From a marine gamma proteobacterium HTCC2148 (GTDB lineage Bacteria > Pseudomonadota > Gammaproteobacteria > Pseudomonadales > Halieaceae): a stretch of 64,000 nucleotides of DNA. Shown one piece after another: positions 29,169-37,611 of the stretch. The translations under genes and the position numbers were made by a program. The stretch's first letter is position 1; each line of letters starts with the position of its first letter. The stretch lies in NCBI GenBank assembly GCA_000156295.1, contig DS999232.1, positions 62,001 to 126,000 on the forward strand, in the 5' to 3' direction. A model generated the notes under the pieces. It was not told where the DNA came from, made no database searches, and worked only from the letters and a program-made list of their open reading frames with translations.

Positions 29169-30257
29169 ATGGTGCGCCCGGATACTGAAGATTATCGCGC
29201 GCTGTTTCTTGCGGATGCGCCGATGATGGATCTGCGGGCCCCAATCGAATTTGAAAAAGGCGCATTTTCCTGCGCGACAAGCCTCCCCCTGATGACCGAC
29301 GATGAGCGTGCGCAGGTGGGAACTTGCTACAAGCAACAGGGACAAGACGCAGCCATAGCGCTGGGGCATAGCATCGTAAGCGGGGAGTTAAAAGACCGGC
29401 GATTGCATGCCTGGTCTGAATTTGCACGCAGCCATTCCCAGGGCTATGTTTACTGCTTCCGAGGGGGGTTGCGATCGCAAACCGTCCAGCGCTGGCTGCA
29501 GGAGGCAGGTATTGAGTACCCGCTGGTTCGCGGCGGTTACAAGGCCATGCGCCGTTTCCTGATTGATGAGCTTGAGCGGTCTGCAGCTTCAGCTGACTTC
29601 GTTCTTATTGGCGGCAAAACCGGAACCGGCAAAACACGGGTTATTTGGGACATGCCACGCAGTGCTGACCTTGAAGGACTGGCGAATCATCGCGGCTCCA
29701 GCTTCGGTCAATTACCTCAACCACAGCCAAGTCAGATTGACTTTGAAAATGCGCTGTCGATCGTTCTTCTGAAACTACTCGATCAGTCTGGCGAACGTAT
29801 TTTTTTGGAAGATGAAGGCAAACTGATCGGCCGTGTCTGCGTGCCGGATGTGTTGCAGGCGAAAATGGCGAACGCGCCCATGGTCTTGCTGGAGCAGAGC
29901 CTTGATGAACGCATTGATGTGGTGATCGAAGATTACATTGTCGATCTCGGAGGGCGCTATCAGCAGTTATACGGCGAACAGGGAGCGCAGCTGCACGCCG
30001 AGAAACTGCAGGCCGACCTGTTAAAGATTCGAAAGCGCCTTGGTGGTGAGCGTCACCTGCAAATGAGCGAGGTGATGGCTGATGCGTTCGATCAACAGCA
30101 TGCCCAGGGTCAGCTGGAAGGTCATCGACAGTGGATCGGTTTTTTATTGCAGGAATATTACGACCCTATGTACGAGTACCAGTTTGAACAGCGCGCCGGT
30201 GAGCTGCTGTTTCGGGGTGATCGCAAGGCAGTGTTGGCCTGGGCGAACAGTCGCTAA
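29169..30257 (+). CDS. mnmH: tRNA 2-selenouridine synthase
   Basis: MnmH (SelU/YbbB) replaces sulfur by selenium at the wobble 2-thiouridine of tRNAs, via a geranylated intermediate, using selenophosphate. The 362 residues match the family. The N-terminal rhodanese domain (1-125) has the catalytic Cys C96 in YCFRGGLRSQTVQRW. The P-loop domain follows with GGKTGTGKTRV near residue 140 and the conserved RGSSFG and FLEDEGKLIGR. The stop overlaps the selD start as TAATG, so the gene for the selenophosphate donor is translationally coupled. Confidence 0.96.
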   Translation: MVRPDTEDYRALFLADAPMMDLRAPIEFEKGAFSCATSLPLMTDDERAQVGTCYKQQGQDAAIALGHSIVSGELKDRRLHAWSEFARSHSQGYVYCFRGGLRSQTVQRWLQEAGIEYPLVRGGYKAMRRFLIDELERSAASADFVLIGGKTGTGKTRVIWDMPRSADLEGLANHRGSSFGQLPQPQPSQIDFENALSIVLLKLLDQSGERIFLEDEGKLIGRVCVPDVLQAKMANAPMVLLEQSLDERIDVVIEDYIVDLGGRYQQLYGEQGAQLHAEKLQADLLKIRKRLGGERHLQMSEVMADAFDQQHAQGQLEGHRQWIGFLLQEYYDPMYEYQFEQRAGELLFRGDRKAVLAWANSR

Positions 30258-32473
30258 TGCAAGCGCAGCCGGAACTGATGCAAGACCTGGTCCTGGTTGG
30301 CGGCGGTCATACCCATGCGCTGGTGCTGCGGATGTTAGCCATGGATCCAATAGCGGGCTTGCGAATTACCCTGATTTCACCTGCCAGTCATACGCCGTAC
30401 TCTGGCATGCTCCCTGGCCTGGTTGCAGGCCACTACGGCTTCGAGCAAACCCATATTGATCTCACTCGCTTGTGCCAGTGGGCGGGTGTGCGTTTTATAG
30501 AATCCGAAGTGACGGCACTGGATCCCCAAAAGAAGCGGTTAAGCCTCGCCGGTCGGCCTGGCATCGAGTATGACCTGGTGAGCCTGGATATTGGCTCACA
30601 GCCAGAGCTGGATTCGGTACCGGGTGCCCGTGAACATTCGATATCCGTCAAACCTGTTTCAGGACTGTGGCAGCGCTGGCACCAGCTGAGCCCCATCCTC
30701 GCTGGGCAGAATGAGCCTAAAAGTATTGGTGTGGTCGGTGGTGGTGCCGGCAGTGTGGAACTGGTCCTGGCAATGGCCCACGCCCTTGCCGGCCGCACTG
30801 TGAATATAACGCTGTTTTGCGGCGCTACCGAGGTGTTGTCGGGCTACAACCGCGGTGCAAGGTCTGCGGTGATGTCAGCCTTGCAGCGTCACGGTATCAA
30901 GCTGCTTGTTAATAGCAGGGTGAGCGCGGTGAATAACCGTTCGCTCGCCATCGCTGACGGCTCCAGTCATCGTTTTGATGAGCTGTTCTGGTGTACTGGC
31001 GCGTCTGCAAGCCCGTGGGTGGCAGCCAGTGGTCTTGGCTGTGATGATCGTGGATTTTTGCAGATCACTGATACTTTGCAGTCTGTCGATGATGAATGTG
31101 TCTTTGGTGTCGGTGATATTGCCACTCAGGTCAATCACCCGCGGCCCAAGGCAGGGGTTTATGCAGTGCGACAAGGGCCGGTGTTGGCACACAATTTACG
31201 CGCAAAGCTGCTGAACAAGAAGCTTAAGCAACATCGACCACAGCAGCGCTTCCTGTCGCTGGTTTCACTGGGCGACCGGCGGGCTGTGGCCGACCGGGGG
31301 CCACTTTCTGCAACCGGACACTGGGTTTGGCGCTGGAAAGATCGCATCGATAGGGAGTTTATGGGCCGCTTTGAGGGTCTTCCTCACATGCCAGAAAGTG
31401 GCAATGGAGATGTCATCCCGGGCGCCTTTGATGCGACAGCGAAACCTCACTGCGGCGGCTGCGGTGCGAAAATAGGAGCCACAGGTTTGTCTGCAGCACT
31501 GTTGCAGTTGGCAACGGACTATCCCGGCCTCTCATTGCCGCCAGGGGAAGGAGACGATGCTTCCCCAATTCCAGGCGCAGGGAATCAGCCTCTTATCCAG
31601 AGCATTGACGTCTTGCGACAGATTACAGCAGACCCCTGGCTAATGGGACGCATAGCCGCTAACCATGCACTCAGCGATCTTTATGCCTGTGGAGCGCGTC
31701 CTGTGTCTGCGTTGGCTGCCCTCACCTTGCCATTCGCCAGAGGCAGTCTTCTGCAGCGCGAACTGGAGCAAATTCTCGCCGGTGCCCTGCATGAATTCTC
31801 GCAAGTCGAATGTGTTTTGACCGGCGGTCATAGTATGCAGGGTCCAGAATTGCAGATCGGCTTTGCAGTTAACGGCAGGGCTATGCAAGCGTCAGCCGGA
31901 TTCATGGACAAGCGGGGCGCCGAGCCAGGCAACGTCCTGATCCTGACTAAGCCGCTGGGTACGGGTGTCCTGTTTGCGGCACATATGCAGCAACTGGCCG
32001 ATGGTCGTGATATTTCTGCGGCACTAGAGATGATGCTGCAAAGCAACGCCGCAGCTGCTGGTCTGGCCCTTGCGCAAGGCGCGACGGCCTGTACCGATGT
32101 GACCGGTTTTGGGTTAGCGGGGCACCTGCTGGAGATGCTTACAGATGACCAGCAAGCGACGCTTCATCTGGGTTCATTGCCACAACTTCCTGGTGTTGCC
32201 GAGCATTTGGCCGCAGGCGTGCGCAGCACGATGCATCAGGCCAATGCAGCATCTGCGCTGGTATCGATGGATGCCGGTTTACTTTCGGGAGTCTCCGGCG
32301 CTGAAGTTTTGTTTGACCCGCAAACCAGTGGAGGTCTGCTTATCGCAGTGGAGGCTACCGCAGCAACAACGCTGCTGGAAGCATTGTCCGAGGCAGGATG
32401 CGAGCAAGCTGCAGTGATTGGCGAAATTTCTCAGCGACCTGCGGGGGCATCGGTAGCTGTGGTTATCAGTTAG
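30257..32473 (+). CDS. selD: Selenide, water dikinase fused to a pyridine nucleotide-disulfide oxidoreductase-like domain
   Basis: The 738-residue protein has two parts. Residues of about 10-370 are an NDH-2-like flavin oxidoreductase with GGGHTHALVLRML and a second Rossmann motif VVGGGAGSVELVL. Residues of about 390-738 are SelD, which makes selenophosphate from selenide and ATP. The SelD glycine/cysteine loop is HCGGCGAKIG; C402 corresponds to the catalytic Cys17 of E. coli, while the second Cys of that motif is Ala. Other SelD parts are NHALSDLYACGARP, LTGGHSM and CTDVTGFGLAGHLLEM. The fusion is known in several lineages; the flavin domain may deliver reduced selenium, which is an inference. 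Confidence 0.95.
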   Translation: MQAQPELMQDLVLVGGGHTHALVLRMLAMDPIAGLRITLISPASHTPYSGMLPGLVAGHYGFEQTHIDLTRLCQWAGVRFIESEVTALDPQKKRLSLAGRPGIEYDLVSLDIGSQPELDSVPGAREHSISVKPVSGLWQRWHQLSPILAGQNEPKSIGVVGGGAGSVELVLAMAHALAGRTVNITLFCGATEVLSGYNRGARSAVMSALQRHGIKLLVNSRVSAVNNRSLAIADGSSHRFDELFWCTGASASPWVAASGLGCDDRGFLQITDTLQSVDDECVFGVGDIATQVNHPRPKAGVYAVRQGPVLAHNLRAKLLNKKLKQHRPQQRFLSLVSLGDRRAVADRGPLSATGHWVWRWKDRIDREFMGRFEGLPHMPESGNGDVIPGAFDATAKPHCGGCGAKIGATGLSAALLQLATDYPGLSLPPGEGDDASPIPGAGNQPLIQSIDVLRQITADPWLMGRIAANHALSDLYACGARPVSALAALTLPFARGSLLQRELEQILAGALHEFSQVECVLTGGHSMQGPELQIGFAVNGRAMQASAGFMDKRGAEPGNVLILTKPLGTGVLFAAHMQQLADGRDISAALEMMLQSNAAAAGLALAQGATACTDVTGFGLAGHLLEMLTDDQQATLHLGSLPQLPGVAEHLAAGVRSTMHQANAASALVSMDAGLLSGVSGAEVLFDPQTSGGLLIAVEATAATTLLEALSEAGCEQAAVIGEISQRPAGASVAVVIS

Positions 32474-32500
32474 CTGCCGTGCTCCGGCTGACGATGTTGA

Positions 32501-32520
32501 TCACCTCACCTCACCTCACC
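32501..32520. repeat. Four tandem copies of a 5-bp unit
   Basis: The unit TCACC occurs four times in a row (GGTGA on the minus strand). The TGA in the second half of the run is the stop codon of the minus-strand GNAT gene, so a change in copy number would alter the last residues and the stop position. Confidence 0.9.
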
Positions 32521-33002
32521 TCGTCCGCTACGAATTTATCGAGTGCATCTCCCTGTAGTCGGTAACCGACCCATTCGCTCATTGGAACAGCACCACAGGC
32601 CTCGTAGAACTTGATCGAAGGTTCGTTCCAGTCCAATACGTTCCACTCGAATCGACCACAACCCTCGTCAACGGCCAGTTTCGCAAGGTGTCGAAGTAGC
32701 GCTTTACCGGCACCGTGTCCGCGAGAGTCCGGTGAGACATACAAGTCCTCCAGAAAGATCCCATACTTTCCCAGCCAGGTAGAAAAGTTGTAAAAATAAA
32801 TGGCGAAGCCAACCGCTTCCCCGTCCATCTCACAGATCAGCGGATAGGCCCGCGCGCTATCGCCGAACAAAGCCTCGCGAAGCATGACCTCGTCGGTAGT
32901 AACTTCATCCAGGGCCTTTTCATAAATGGCCAGTTCACGGATAAAATGAAAGATCAGGTCGACGTCAGCAGACGTGCCTTTACGGATATCAATAGTCGCC
33001 AT
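32511..33002 (-). CDS. GNAT acetyltransferase, spermidine/diamine N-acetyltransferase-like
   Basis: This 163-residue GNAT enzyme resembles the SSAT (diamine acetyltransferase) group. The N terminus reads IDIRKGTSADVDLIFHFIRE, the central strand IFLEDLYVSPDSRGHGAGKALL holds the acetyl-CoA pyrophosphate loop (RGHGAGK), and the end has DWNEPSIKFYEACGA. Many SSAT-like bacterial proteins act on polyamines or related amines, but the substrate here is not certain. It is the last of three minus-strand genes (K+ channel, DUF2238, GNAT) with almost no spacing. Its stop lies in a run of 5-bp repeats. Confidence 0.87.
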   Translation of the reverse strand: MATIDIRKGTSADVDLIFHFIRELAIYEKALDEVTTDEVMLREALFGDSARAYPLICEMDGEAVGFAIYFYNFSTWLGKYGIFLEDLYVSPDSRGHGAGKALLRHLAKLAVDEGCGRFEWNVLDWNEPSIKFYEACGAVPMSEWVGYRLQGDALDKFVADEVR

Positions 33003-33003
33003 G

Positions 33004-33585
33004 TCAAAGTCGCTTTAGTTGTTTGTCGTGTATGCGTCCGAGGGTCACGAGAGCCGCTATAGCGCCAAACAGCGCCATCGCCATGTCAGTCTGAGTATCC
33101 CACTGGTAGCCTTGGGTGCCAAGAAAGGCTTCTGCCGAACTGCCCAATATTACCGCGGCAAGCCATTCTAGTAATTCGTAGAACGCAGAAAAAGCCAGGC
33201 AAAAGCACACAATAATAAAATTGCGCCAGATCGCACTGGCTATTACACGTTTGCGGATCAGTATTTCCCTGGCAATCACTGCAGGAACGAAACCCTGAGT
33301 GAAATGCCCGAGTTTGTCGTAGTTATTGCGTTCAGCGCCAAACAGGCCGTCAAATAGCGGGACCTCGGCGTACGTGTAGTGACCTCCGACCATCAGGATT
33401 AAACAGTGAATGAGGATGAGGCCATAGAGCAGAGGTGTTAAGGGGAAGGTATGACGGGTTCCCGCTAGTACTAATAAACCAATGATTGCCGGCGCTACTT
33501 CGAGCGCCCAGGTGATCGGCTCTTTTGGGTTTATAGCAGACCAGGCGAGCGTAATCAGAAATGCAGCCAGCCAGAGAAAGCGCAT
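33004..33585 (-). CDS. DUF2238 (YjdF-like) integral membrane protein
   Basis: This is a 193-residue inner-membrane protein with about six hydrophobic segments. It has the family marks YDKLGHFTQGFVPAVIARE and AFYELLEWLAAV, followed by the conserved QGYQWDTQTDMAMALFGA. These match DUF2238/YjdF, whose function is unknown. Conserved His, Glu and Asp residues near the membrane could bind a metal, but that is only a guess. It lies six bases after the K+ channel gene and one base before the GNAT gene, so the three are probably one transcript. Confidence 0.82.
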   Translation of the reverse strand: MRFLWLAAFLITLAWSAINPKEPITWALEVAPAIIGLLVLAGTRHTFPLTPLLYGLILIHCLILMVGGHYTYAEVPLFDGLFGAERNNYDKLGHFTQGFVPAVIAREILIRKRVIASAIWRNFIIVCFCLAFSAFYELLEWLAAVILGSSAEAFLGTQGYQWDTQTDMAMALFGAIAALVTLGRIHDKQLKRL

Positions 33586-33591
33586 GCGGAA

Positions 33592-34017
33592 TTAGTCCCG
33601 GTCCCAGTAACGGGTCATTTCAAGATACAAAAAGGAAGCGCTCCAGGTAATCAGTACCAGCCCAGTCAAAGACTCCAATCCCGTCAGATAGCGAAGGTCA
33701 CCAATAGGCTCGATGTCACCCATGCCAAGGGTGGTATAGGTGGTGAAGGAAAAATAGACGCAGTCCATTAGGCTACCTTCAAAATTCCCGCGAAACTCGC
33801 CCCATCCGGGCCTGTGGTGCATCCAGTAATACGAGAGGGCGAAAATCCATACTTCAGCGGCGTGCGCGCTTAGCGCGGCGAATACGCCTAGAACAATCCT
33901 GAACCGGTGGCGGATTTTGAGTTGCGGCATGATGATCGTGAAACGGTATAAAAACTCGTAGTGAATCACGACGACGAGTCCAATAACGATCATATTGACG
34001 ATGAAAACTGTGAGCAA
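33592..34017 (-). CDS. Small two-TM potassium channel-like protein
   Basis: This is a 141-residue membrane protein with an N-terminal hydrophobic helix (1-19), another segment near 37-60, a pore region and a final helix (about 112-133). The pore sequence FTTYTTLGMGDIEPIG resembles the K+ channel selectivity filter TVGYGD with L and M in place of V and Y. It therefore belongs to the ion-channel 2 family, whose short members form tetramers. No ligand-binding RCK domain is present. Substitution of Tyr by Met could change selectivity; this needs experiment. Confidence 0.78.
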   Translation of the reverse strand: MLTVFIVNMIVIGLVVVIHYEFLYRFTIIMPQLKIRHRFRIVLGVFAALSAHAAEVWIFALSYYWMHHRPGWGEFRGNFEGSLMDCVYFSFTTYTTLGMGDIEPIGDLRYLTGLESLTGLVLITWSASFLYLEMTRYWDRD

Positions 34018-34283
34018 CCCGCTGGACTCCGCGCTGTAAATTGACGGTTAAGTTACCACGGTTTGCGTCGGCATGCAGTGCGTCAGCACCACCGTCAAAA
34101 AGGTGGTGTGAGGCGTCGCACAGGGGAGCAAGGCGAGACCAGGTGCAGCTAATTTCGCGTTTTTGTGCGCCTTTGGCGCACAGGGTCATCAGGTTGGCGC
34201 AGACAGCACTCTCCAGAGGTCCTGCTCATTGGCACTATGTGTCCATACCAACCTGAGGCGACCAAGCCACGAGGGGAACAAAG

Positions 34284-34466
34284 ATGAGAATTAAGAAATT
34301 GATACAGGTACTGGCACTTTCGGTCCTTATTGGCAGTACCGGTGCCTGGGCTGCTCAGGGTGAAAGTAATGACTTTATGCAAAAAGTCAGGGCTGACGAA
34401 GCTTATGAGTTAGATGAGAGGAAGTTGGAAGCGTCCGCCAGCGGATATTACATAGCGCTTTCCTGA
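34284..34466 (+). CDS. Small exported protein of unknown function
   Basis: This 60-residue protein has a clear signal peptide: MRIKK, a hydrophobic core LIQVLALSVLIGSTG and a cleavage site after AWA. The mature part would be about 36 residues, acidic at the start and with one helix-like stretch (FMQKVRADEAYELDERKLEA). GAGGGGAA lies just upstream of the ATG, a good ribosome site, so expression is likely. I recognise no family. It stands alone between the K+ channel operon and tRNA-Phe, and the 266 bases before it contain no other gene that I can support. Confidence 0.6.
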   Translation: MRIKKLIQVLALSVLIGSTGAWAAQGESNDFMQKVRADEAYELDERKLEASASGYYIALS

Positions 34467-34606
34467 TTGCACAGATCGTGGGTTTCGCTGGAAGTCTGGC
34501 TGCCAACAATTAATCAGTCGGCTTGCGATAAATAGAAAGTCGGACTCTCATCGCATGGCCCCGCAGGGCTATATGTATGGTATTGCAGAGGGGTCTTGAT
34601 GAAAGG

Positions 34607-34682
34607 TGGTGCCCAGAGACAGAATCGAACTGCCGACACGGGGATTTTCAATCCCCTGCTCTACCGACTGAGCTATCTGGGC
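34607..34682 (-). tRNA. tRNA-Phe (GAA)
   Basis: The 76-base minus-strand sequence folds as a tRNA: acceptor GCCCAGA pairs with TCTGGGC, followed by the discriminator A and an encoded CCA. The D arm reads GCTCAGTCGGTAGAGC, the anticodon loop is TTGAAAA with anticodon GAA, and the T arm has GTTCGATTC. The anticodon specifies phenylalanine. It stands alone, with yggX about 80 bases downstream of nothing else in common. Confidence 0.97.
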
Positions 34683-34761
34683 GTAATCGGGGTTCGCGAG
34701 AGGCGCGTATTAAACCCGTATGACTTGCTCGAGTCAAGCGTGTTTGGCCGATGCAAGTGCT

Positions 34762-35034
34762 TCATTCAGAGGGTGCTACGTAGCCTTCAGCCTGGTCGTA
34801 ATCTTCACCCGCAAGAAACTTGTCCATTTCCTGTTGCAGGTACTTCCTGGCATCAGGATCTGCCAGCGACAGGTGCTTCTCATTGATTAACATCGTCTGG
34901 TGGGCCTGCCAAGCCTGCCAAGCCTTCTTGGAAACATGATCAAAAATATCCTGGCCTTTAGGCCCTGGATAGGGAGCTGCATCCAGCCCTTCCAGTTCTT
35001 CCTGATACTTTTTGCAAAATACGGTGCGGGCCAT
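34762..35034 (-). CDS. yggX: Fe(2+)-trafficking/oxidative damage protection protein
   Basis: YggX is a small cytoplasmic protein implicated in iron handling and in protecting Fe-S clusters from oxidants. The 90 residues match the family. The N-terminal segment [18 protein letters not shown] contains the conserved Cys7, followed by [21 protein letters not shown] and the C-terminal helix [15 protein letters not shown]. It is four bases downstream of mutY, the usual pairing; MutY itself carries a 4Fe-4S cluster that YggX helps to protect. Confidence 0.96.
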   Translation of the reverse strand: MARTVFCKKYQEELEGLDAAPYPGPKGQDIFDHVSKKAWQAWQAHQTMLINEKHLSLADPDARKYLQQEMDKFLAGEDYDQAEGYVAPSE

Positions 35035-35038
35035 GTTG

Positions 35039-36100
35039 TTACTCCTGTGCCTCGTTATGACTGGCTAGTTGCTGTAGTAGCCCCACTACCGGGGCCGCTA
35101 AACCAATTTGTGGCGGTTGGCGCACGTTATACCAGAGCTGCCGGTTGGCTTCCATAACTTGCTCTGACTGAAAATCCAGTTGAATCAATAGGGGTTCGAT
35201 ATCCAGGTGGTAATGGCTGAAGGTGTGTCGAAAGATCGGCCAGGGTTTAACGTAAGCAGGGGGACGACCCGTGCGGTCGATGCACCAGTCGGTCTCGTTC
35301 ACATTATGGGCCTCAGGAAAGCACCAAAGCCCGCCCCATATGCCGGGGGCAGGGCGTTTTTCCAACCAGAGATCCCCCATGCTGTCGCGCAGCATCAGGA
35401 AGCGCGTAGACTTTATCGGGGTTACTTTTTTTGGCTTTTTACCCGGGTAGTTTAGTTGCTTAGCGTCGCAGCGAGCGCTGCAATCCTCAAAGAGTGGGCA
35501 CCTGTCGCACTGCGGCGACGAGCGAGTGCATACGGTGGCTCCAAGGTCCATCATTGCCTGGGTAAAGTCGGCACTGCGCGCATAAGGCGTATACTGTTCG
35601 GCGATCTCCCACAGCCTGTTATGCACCGCTGTCTTGCCGGGCCAGCCGTCTACCGAACGATAGCGCGCCAGCACGCGCTTGACGTTGCCGTCCAGTATCG
35701 CGGCGCGCTTGCCATAAGAGATACTGACAATCGCCCCTGCTGTGGACCTGCCAACACCTGCTAACTGACAAAGCTCATCCACCTCTTCTGGAAATTGCCC
35801 ATTCAACTCCTGGCAAACGTACTTGGCCGCTTTGTGTAAGTTTCGGGCTCTGGCGTAGTAACCCAGCCCTGTCCACAAATGCAGCACCTGGTCCTCGTCC
35901 GCTTGGGCAAGCCTGTCAACGCTTGGAAACGCAGCCATGAAACGAGCGAAATACGGAATTACAGTTTTGACCTGGGTCTGCTGCAGCATGATTTCCGAGA
36001 CCCAAACCCGGTAGGGCGTGGTGTCGCGCTGCCAGGGAAGGTCGTGACGGCCATGCTGGTCGAACCAGCCAAGTACACGTTTGGAAAAATCTGTAGCCAT
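35039..36100 (-). CDS. mutY: Adenine DNA glycosylase
   Basis: MutY removes adenine mispaired with 8-oxoguanine. The 353 residues match the family. The catalytic Glu is E36 in [11 protein letters not shown], the helix-hairpin-helix reads [12 protein letters not shown] and is followed by the catalytic Asp in [10 protein letters not shown]. The 4Fe-4S cluster has the spacing C-x6-C-x2-C-x5-C near residues 190-206. The C-terminal third (about 230-345) is the Nudix-like domain that reads 8-oxoG. It forms an operon with yggX and is divergent from hisB. Confidence 0.97.
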   Translation of the reverse strand: MATDFSKRVLGWFDQHGRHDLPWQRDTTPYRVWVSEIMLQQTQVKTVIPYFARFMAAFPSVDRLAQADEDQVLHLWTGLGYYARARNLHKAAKYVCQELNGQFPEEVDELCQLAGVGRSTAGAIVSISYGKRAAILDGNVKRVLARYRSVDGWPGKTAVHNRLWEIAEQYTPYARSADFTQAMMDLGATVCTRSSPQCDRCPLFEDCSARCDAKQLNYPGKKPKKVTPIKSTRFLMLRDSMGDLWLEKRPAPGIWGGLWCFPEAHNVNETDWCIDRTGRPPAYVKPWPIFRHTFSHYHLDIEPLLIQLDFQSEQVMEANRQLWYNVRQPPQIGLAAPVVGLLQQLASHNEAQE

Positions 36101-36293
36101 GGTTGGGCAATGCTTCCTTTGTAGGGCTGGATTGGCTTCTTTGCCCCAAGGCGATTCAAAGCGGTTCGGATGTGTTGGCTCAGAGGGTACTTTGAGGACG
36201 GTATTATCGCCAGTGAATTCAGGGGTCTATTCCCTTATAATGGCCGCCGTCTTTGGGGGCAGGCCCCGAACATCGACTCATTTGGAGTGCAAA

Positions 36294-36887
36294 ATGGCTG
36301 AGCGCAAGGCCACAGTTGAACGCAACACGCTGGAAACCCAGATCACTGCTTCCGTTAATCTGGACGGCAGCGGTTCGGCACACTTTGAAACAGGGATACC
36401 TTTCCTGGAGCATATGCTGGACCAGATTGCGCGTCACGGCCTGATTGATCTTGATATCCACGCCAAGGGCGATTTGCACATCGACGATCACCACACCGTG
36501 GAAGATATCGGCATTACCTTGGGTCAGGCGTTTGCTCAAGCGGCGGGAGACAAGAAAGGCATTATGCGCTATGGCCATGCCTACTGCCCGTTGGACGAGG
36601 CGTTATCGAGGGTAGTGATCGATTTTTCAGGCCGGCCTGGGTTGATCTTCAATGTAGACTTTAGCCGTTCAATGGTGGGTGGCTTCGATGTCGATCTGTT
36701 CATGGAATTCTTCCAGGGCTTTGTCAATCATGCACAAGTGACGTTGCATGTTGACAATCTGCGCGGTGACAACACTCACCACCAGGTTGAAACCGTATTC
36801 AAAGCTTTTGGGCGCGCGATGCGTATGGCGCTGTCGCAAGACCCTCGCATGGCAGGCGTCACCCCATCCACCAAAGGTGTGCTCTAG
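36294..36887 (+). CDS. hisB: Imidazoleglycerol-phosphate dehydratase
   Basis: HisB performs the sixth step of histidine synthesis, the dehydration of imidazoleglycerol phosphate. The 197 residues correspond to the monofunctional enzyme, without the phosphatase domain of E. coli HisB. The manganese-binding motifs are [10 protein letters not shown] and [12 protein letters not shown], with the second-half copies in [12 protein letters not shown] and [26 protein letters not shown] precedes the ATG at 36294; the open frame further upstream reads back across mutY and is not real. hisH follows after nine bases. Confidence 0.97.
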   Translation: MAERKATVERNTLETQITASVNLDGSGSAHFETGIPFLEHMLDQIARHGLIDLDIHAKGDLHIDDHHTVEDIGITLGQAFAQAAGDKKGIMRYGHAYCPLDEALSRVVIDFSGRPGLIFNVDFSRSMVGGFDVDLFMEFFQGFVNHAQVTLHVDNLRGDNTHHQVETVFKAFGRAMRMALSQDPRMAGVTPSTKGVL

Positions 36888-36896
36888 GATTAGACG

Positions 36897-37547
36897 ATGA
36901 GTGGTGTAGTCGCCGTTATTGATTACGGCATGGGCAACTTGCACTCGGTGGCCAGTGCTCTGGAGCATGTGGGTGCGGAGCAGGTGTTGGTGACCCACGA
37001 TGCTGAACTGATTCGCCAGGCAGATCGCGTGGTATTCCCCGGCGTAGGTGCTATGCGCGATTGTATGGCCGAGATTCGTCGCCTCAAGTGCGATCAGCTC
37101 CTGGCCGATGCGTTGCTTGAGCAACAAAAACCGGTACTGGCAATTTGTGTCGGTATGCAAGCGCTAATGACGCGCTCTGAAGAAAATGCCGGCGTAGATT
37201 GCCTGGACTTGATTCCCGGGAACGTGCGTTATTTTGGCAGTTCGCTTAACAGTGCGGAAGGTGAGCGCCTGAAGGTGCCTCACATGGGTTGGAACGAGGT
37301 CCACCAGACGCGCGATCATCCTTTGTGGCAAGGCATTGAAGATCGAACCCGATTTTATTTTGTGCACAGTTATTACGTGGATGCAGCGCAGCGCGACCTG
37401 GTTGCTGGAGCACTGGATTACGGTGTGCACGTCGATGCGGCCCTGGCCAGGGACAATTTGTTCGCGGTGCAGTTTCACCCGGAAAAAAGCCACACCGCTG
37501 GGCTGCAACTGTTGAAAAACTTCCTGCAATGGAATGGCCAATGCTGA
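36897..37547 (+). CDS. hisH: Imidazole glycerol phosphate synthase, glutaminase subunit
   Basis: HisH releases ammonia from glutamine for HisF, with which it forms imidazole glycerol phosphate and AICAR. The 216 residues are normal. The nucleophile elbow is [11 protein letters not shown] with the catalytic Cys near residue 84, and the His/Glu pair lies in [14 protein letters not shown] near 197. The stop codon lies within the start of the hisA remnant. In related genomes the next gene is hisA; here only a fragment remains before hisF. Confidence 0.97.
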   Translation: MSGVVAVIDYGMGNLHSVASALEHVGAEQVLVTHDAELIRQADRVVFPGVGAMRDCMAEIRRLKCDQLLADALLEQQKPVLAICVGMQALMTRSEENAGVDCLDLIPGNVRYFGSSLNSAEGERLKVPHMGWNEVHQTRDHPLWQGIEDRTRFYFVHSYYVDAAQRDLVAGALDYGVHVDAALARDNLFAVQFHPEKSHTAGLQLLKNFLQWNGQC

Positions 37548-37609
37548 CAGCTTTCGATATCAACTTCATAGACAGGCAGTGTGTGCGCCTGCGCCCTGAG
37601 GTAGCCTGA
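37541..37609 (+). pseudogene. hisA: hisA remnant, 22 codons, internal deletion
   Basis: Between hisH and hisF an ATG overlapping the hisH stop opens a 22-codon frame, [20 protein letters not shown] plus two residues, which ends at a TGA two bases before the hisF start. It aligns without gaps to the known HisA N terminus (M-L-I-I-P-A-I-D-L-K-D-G-x-C-V-R-L-R), sharing M, L, I, D, C, V, R, L and R. The remaining about 220 codons of hisA are missing. HisA, the ProFAR isomerase, stands at exactly this place in the hisB-hisH-hisA-hisF order. The remnant may still couple hisF translation to hisH. Confidence 0.72.
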
Positions 37610-37611
37610 CC

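Noticed and set aside
36081..36293. 71-codon upstream extension of hisB
   Set aside because: It runs across the start of mutY and the promoter region and does not resemble HisB; the ATG at 36294 has a ribosome site and gives the family length.
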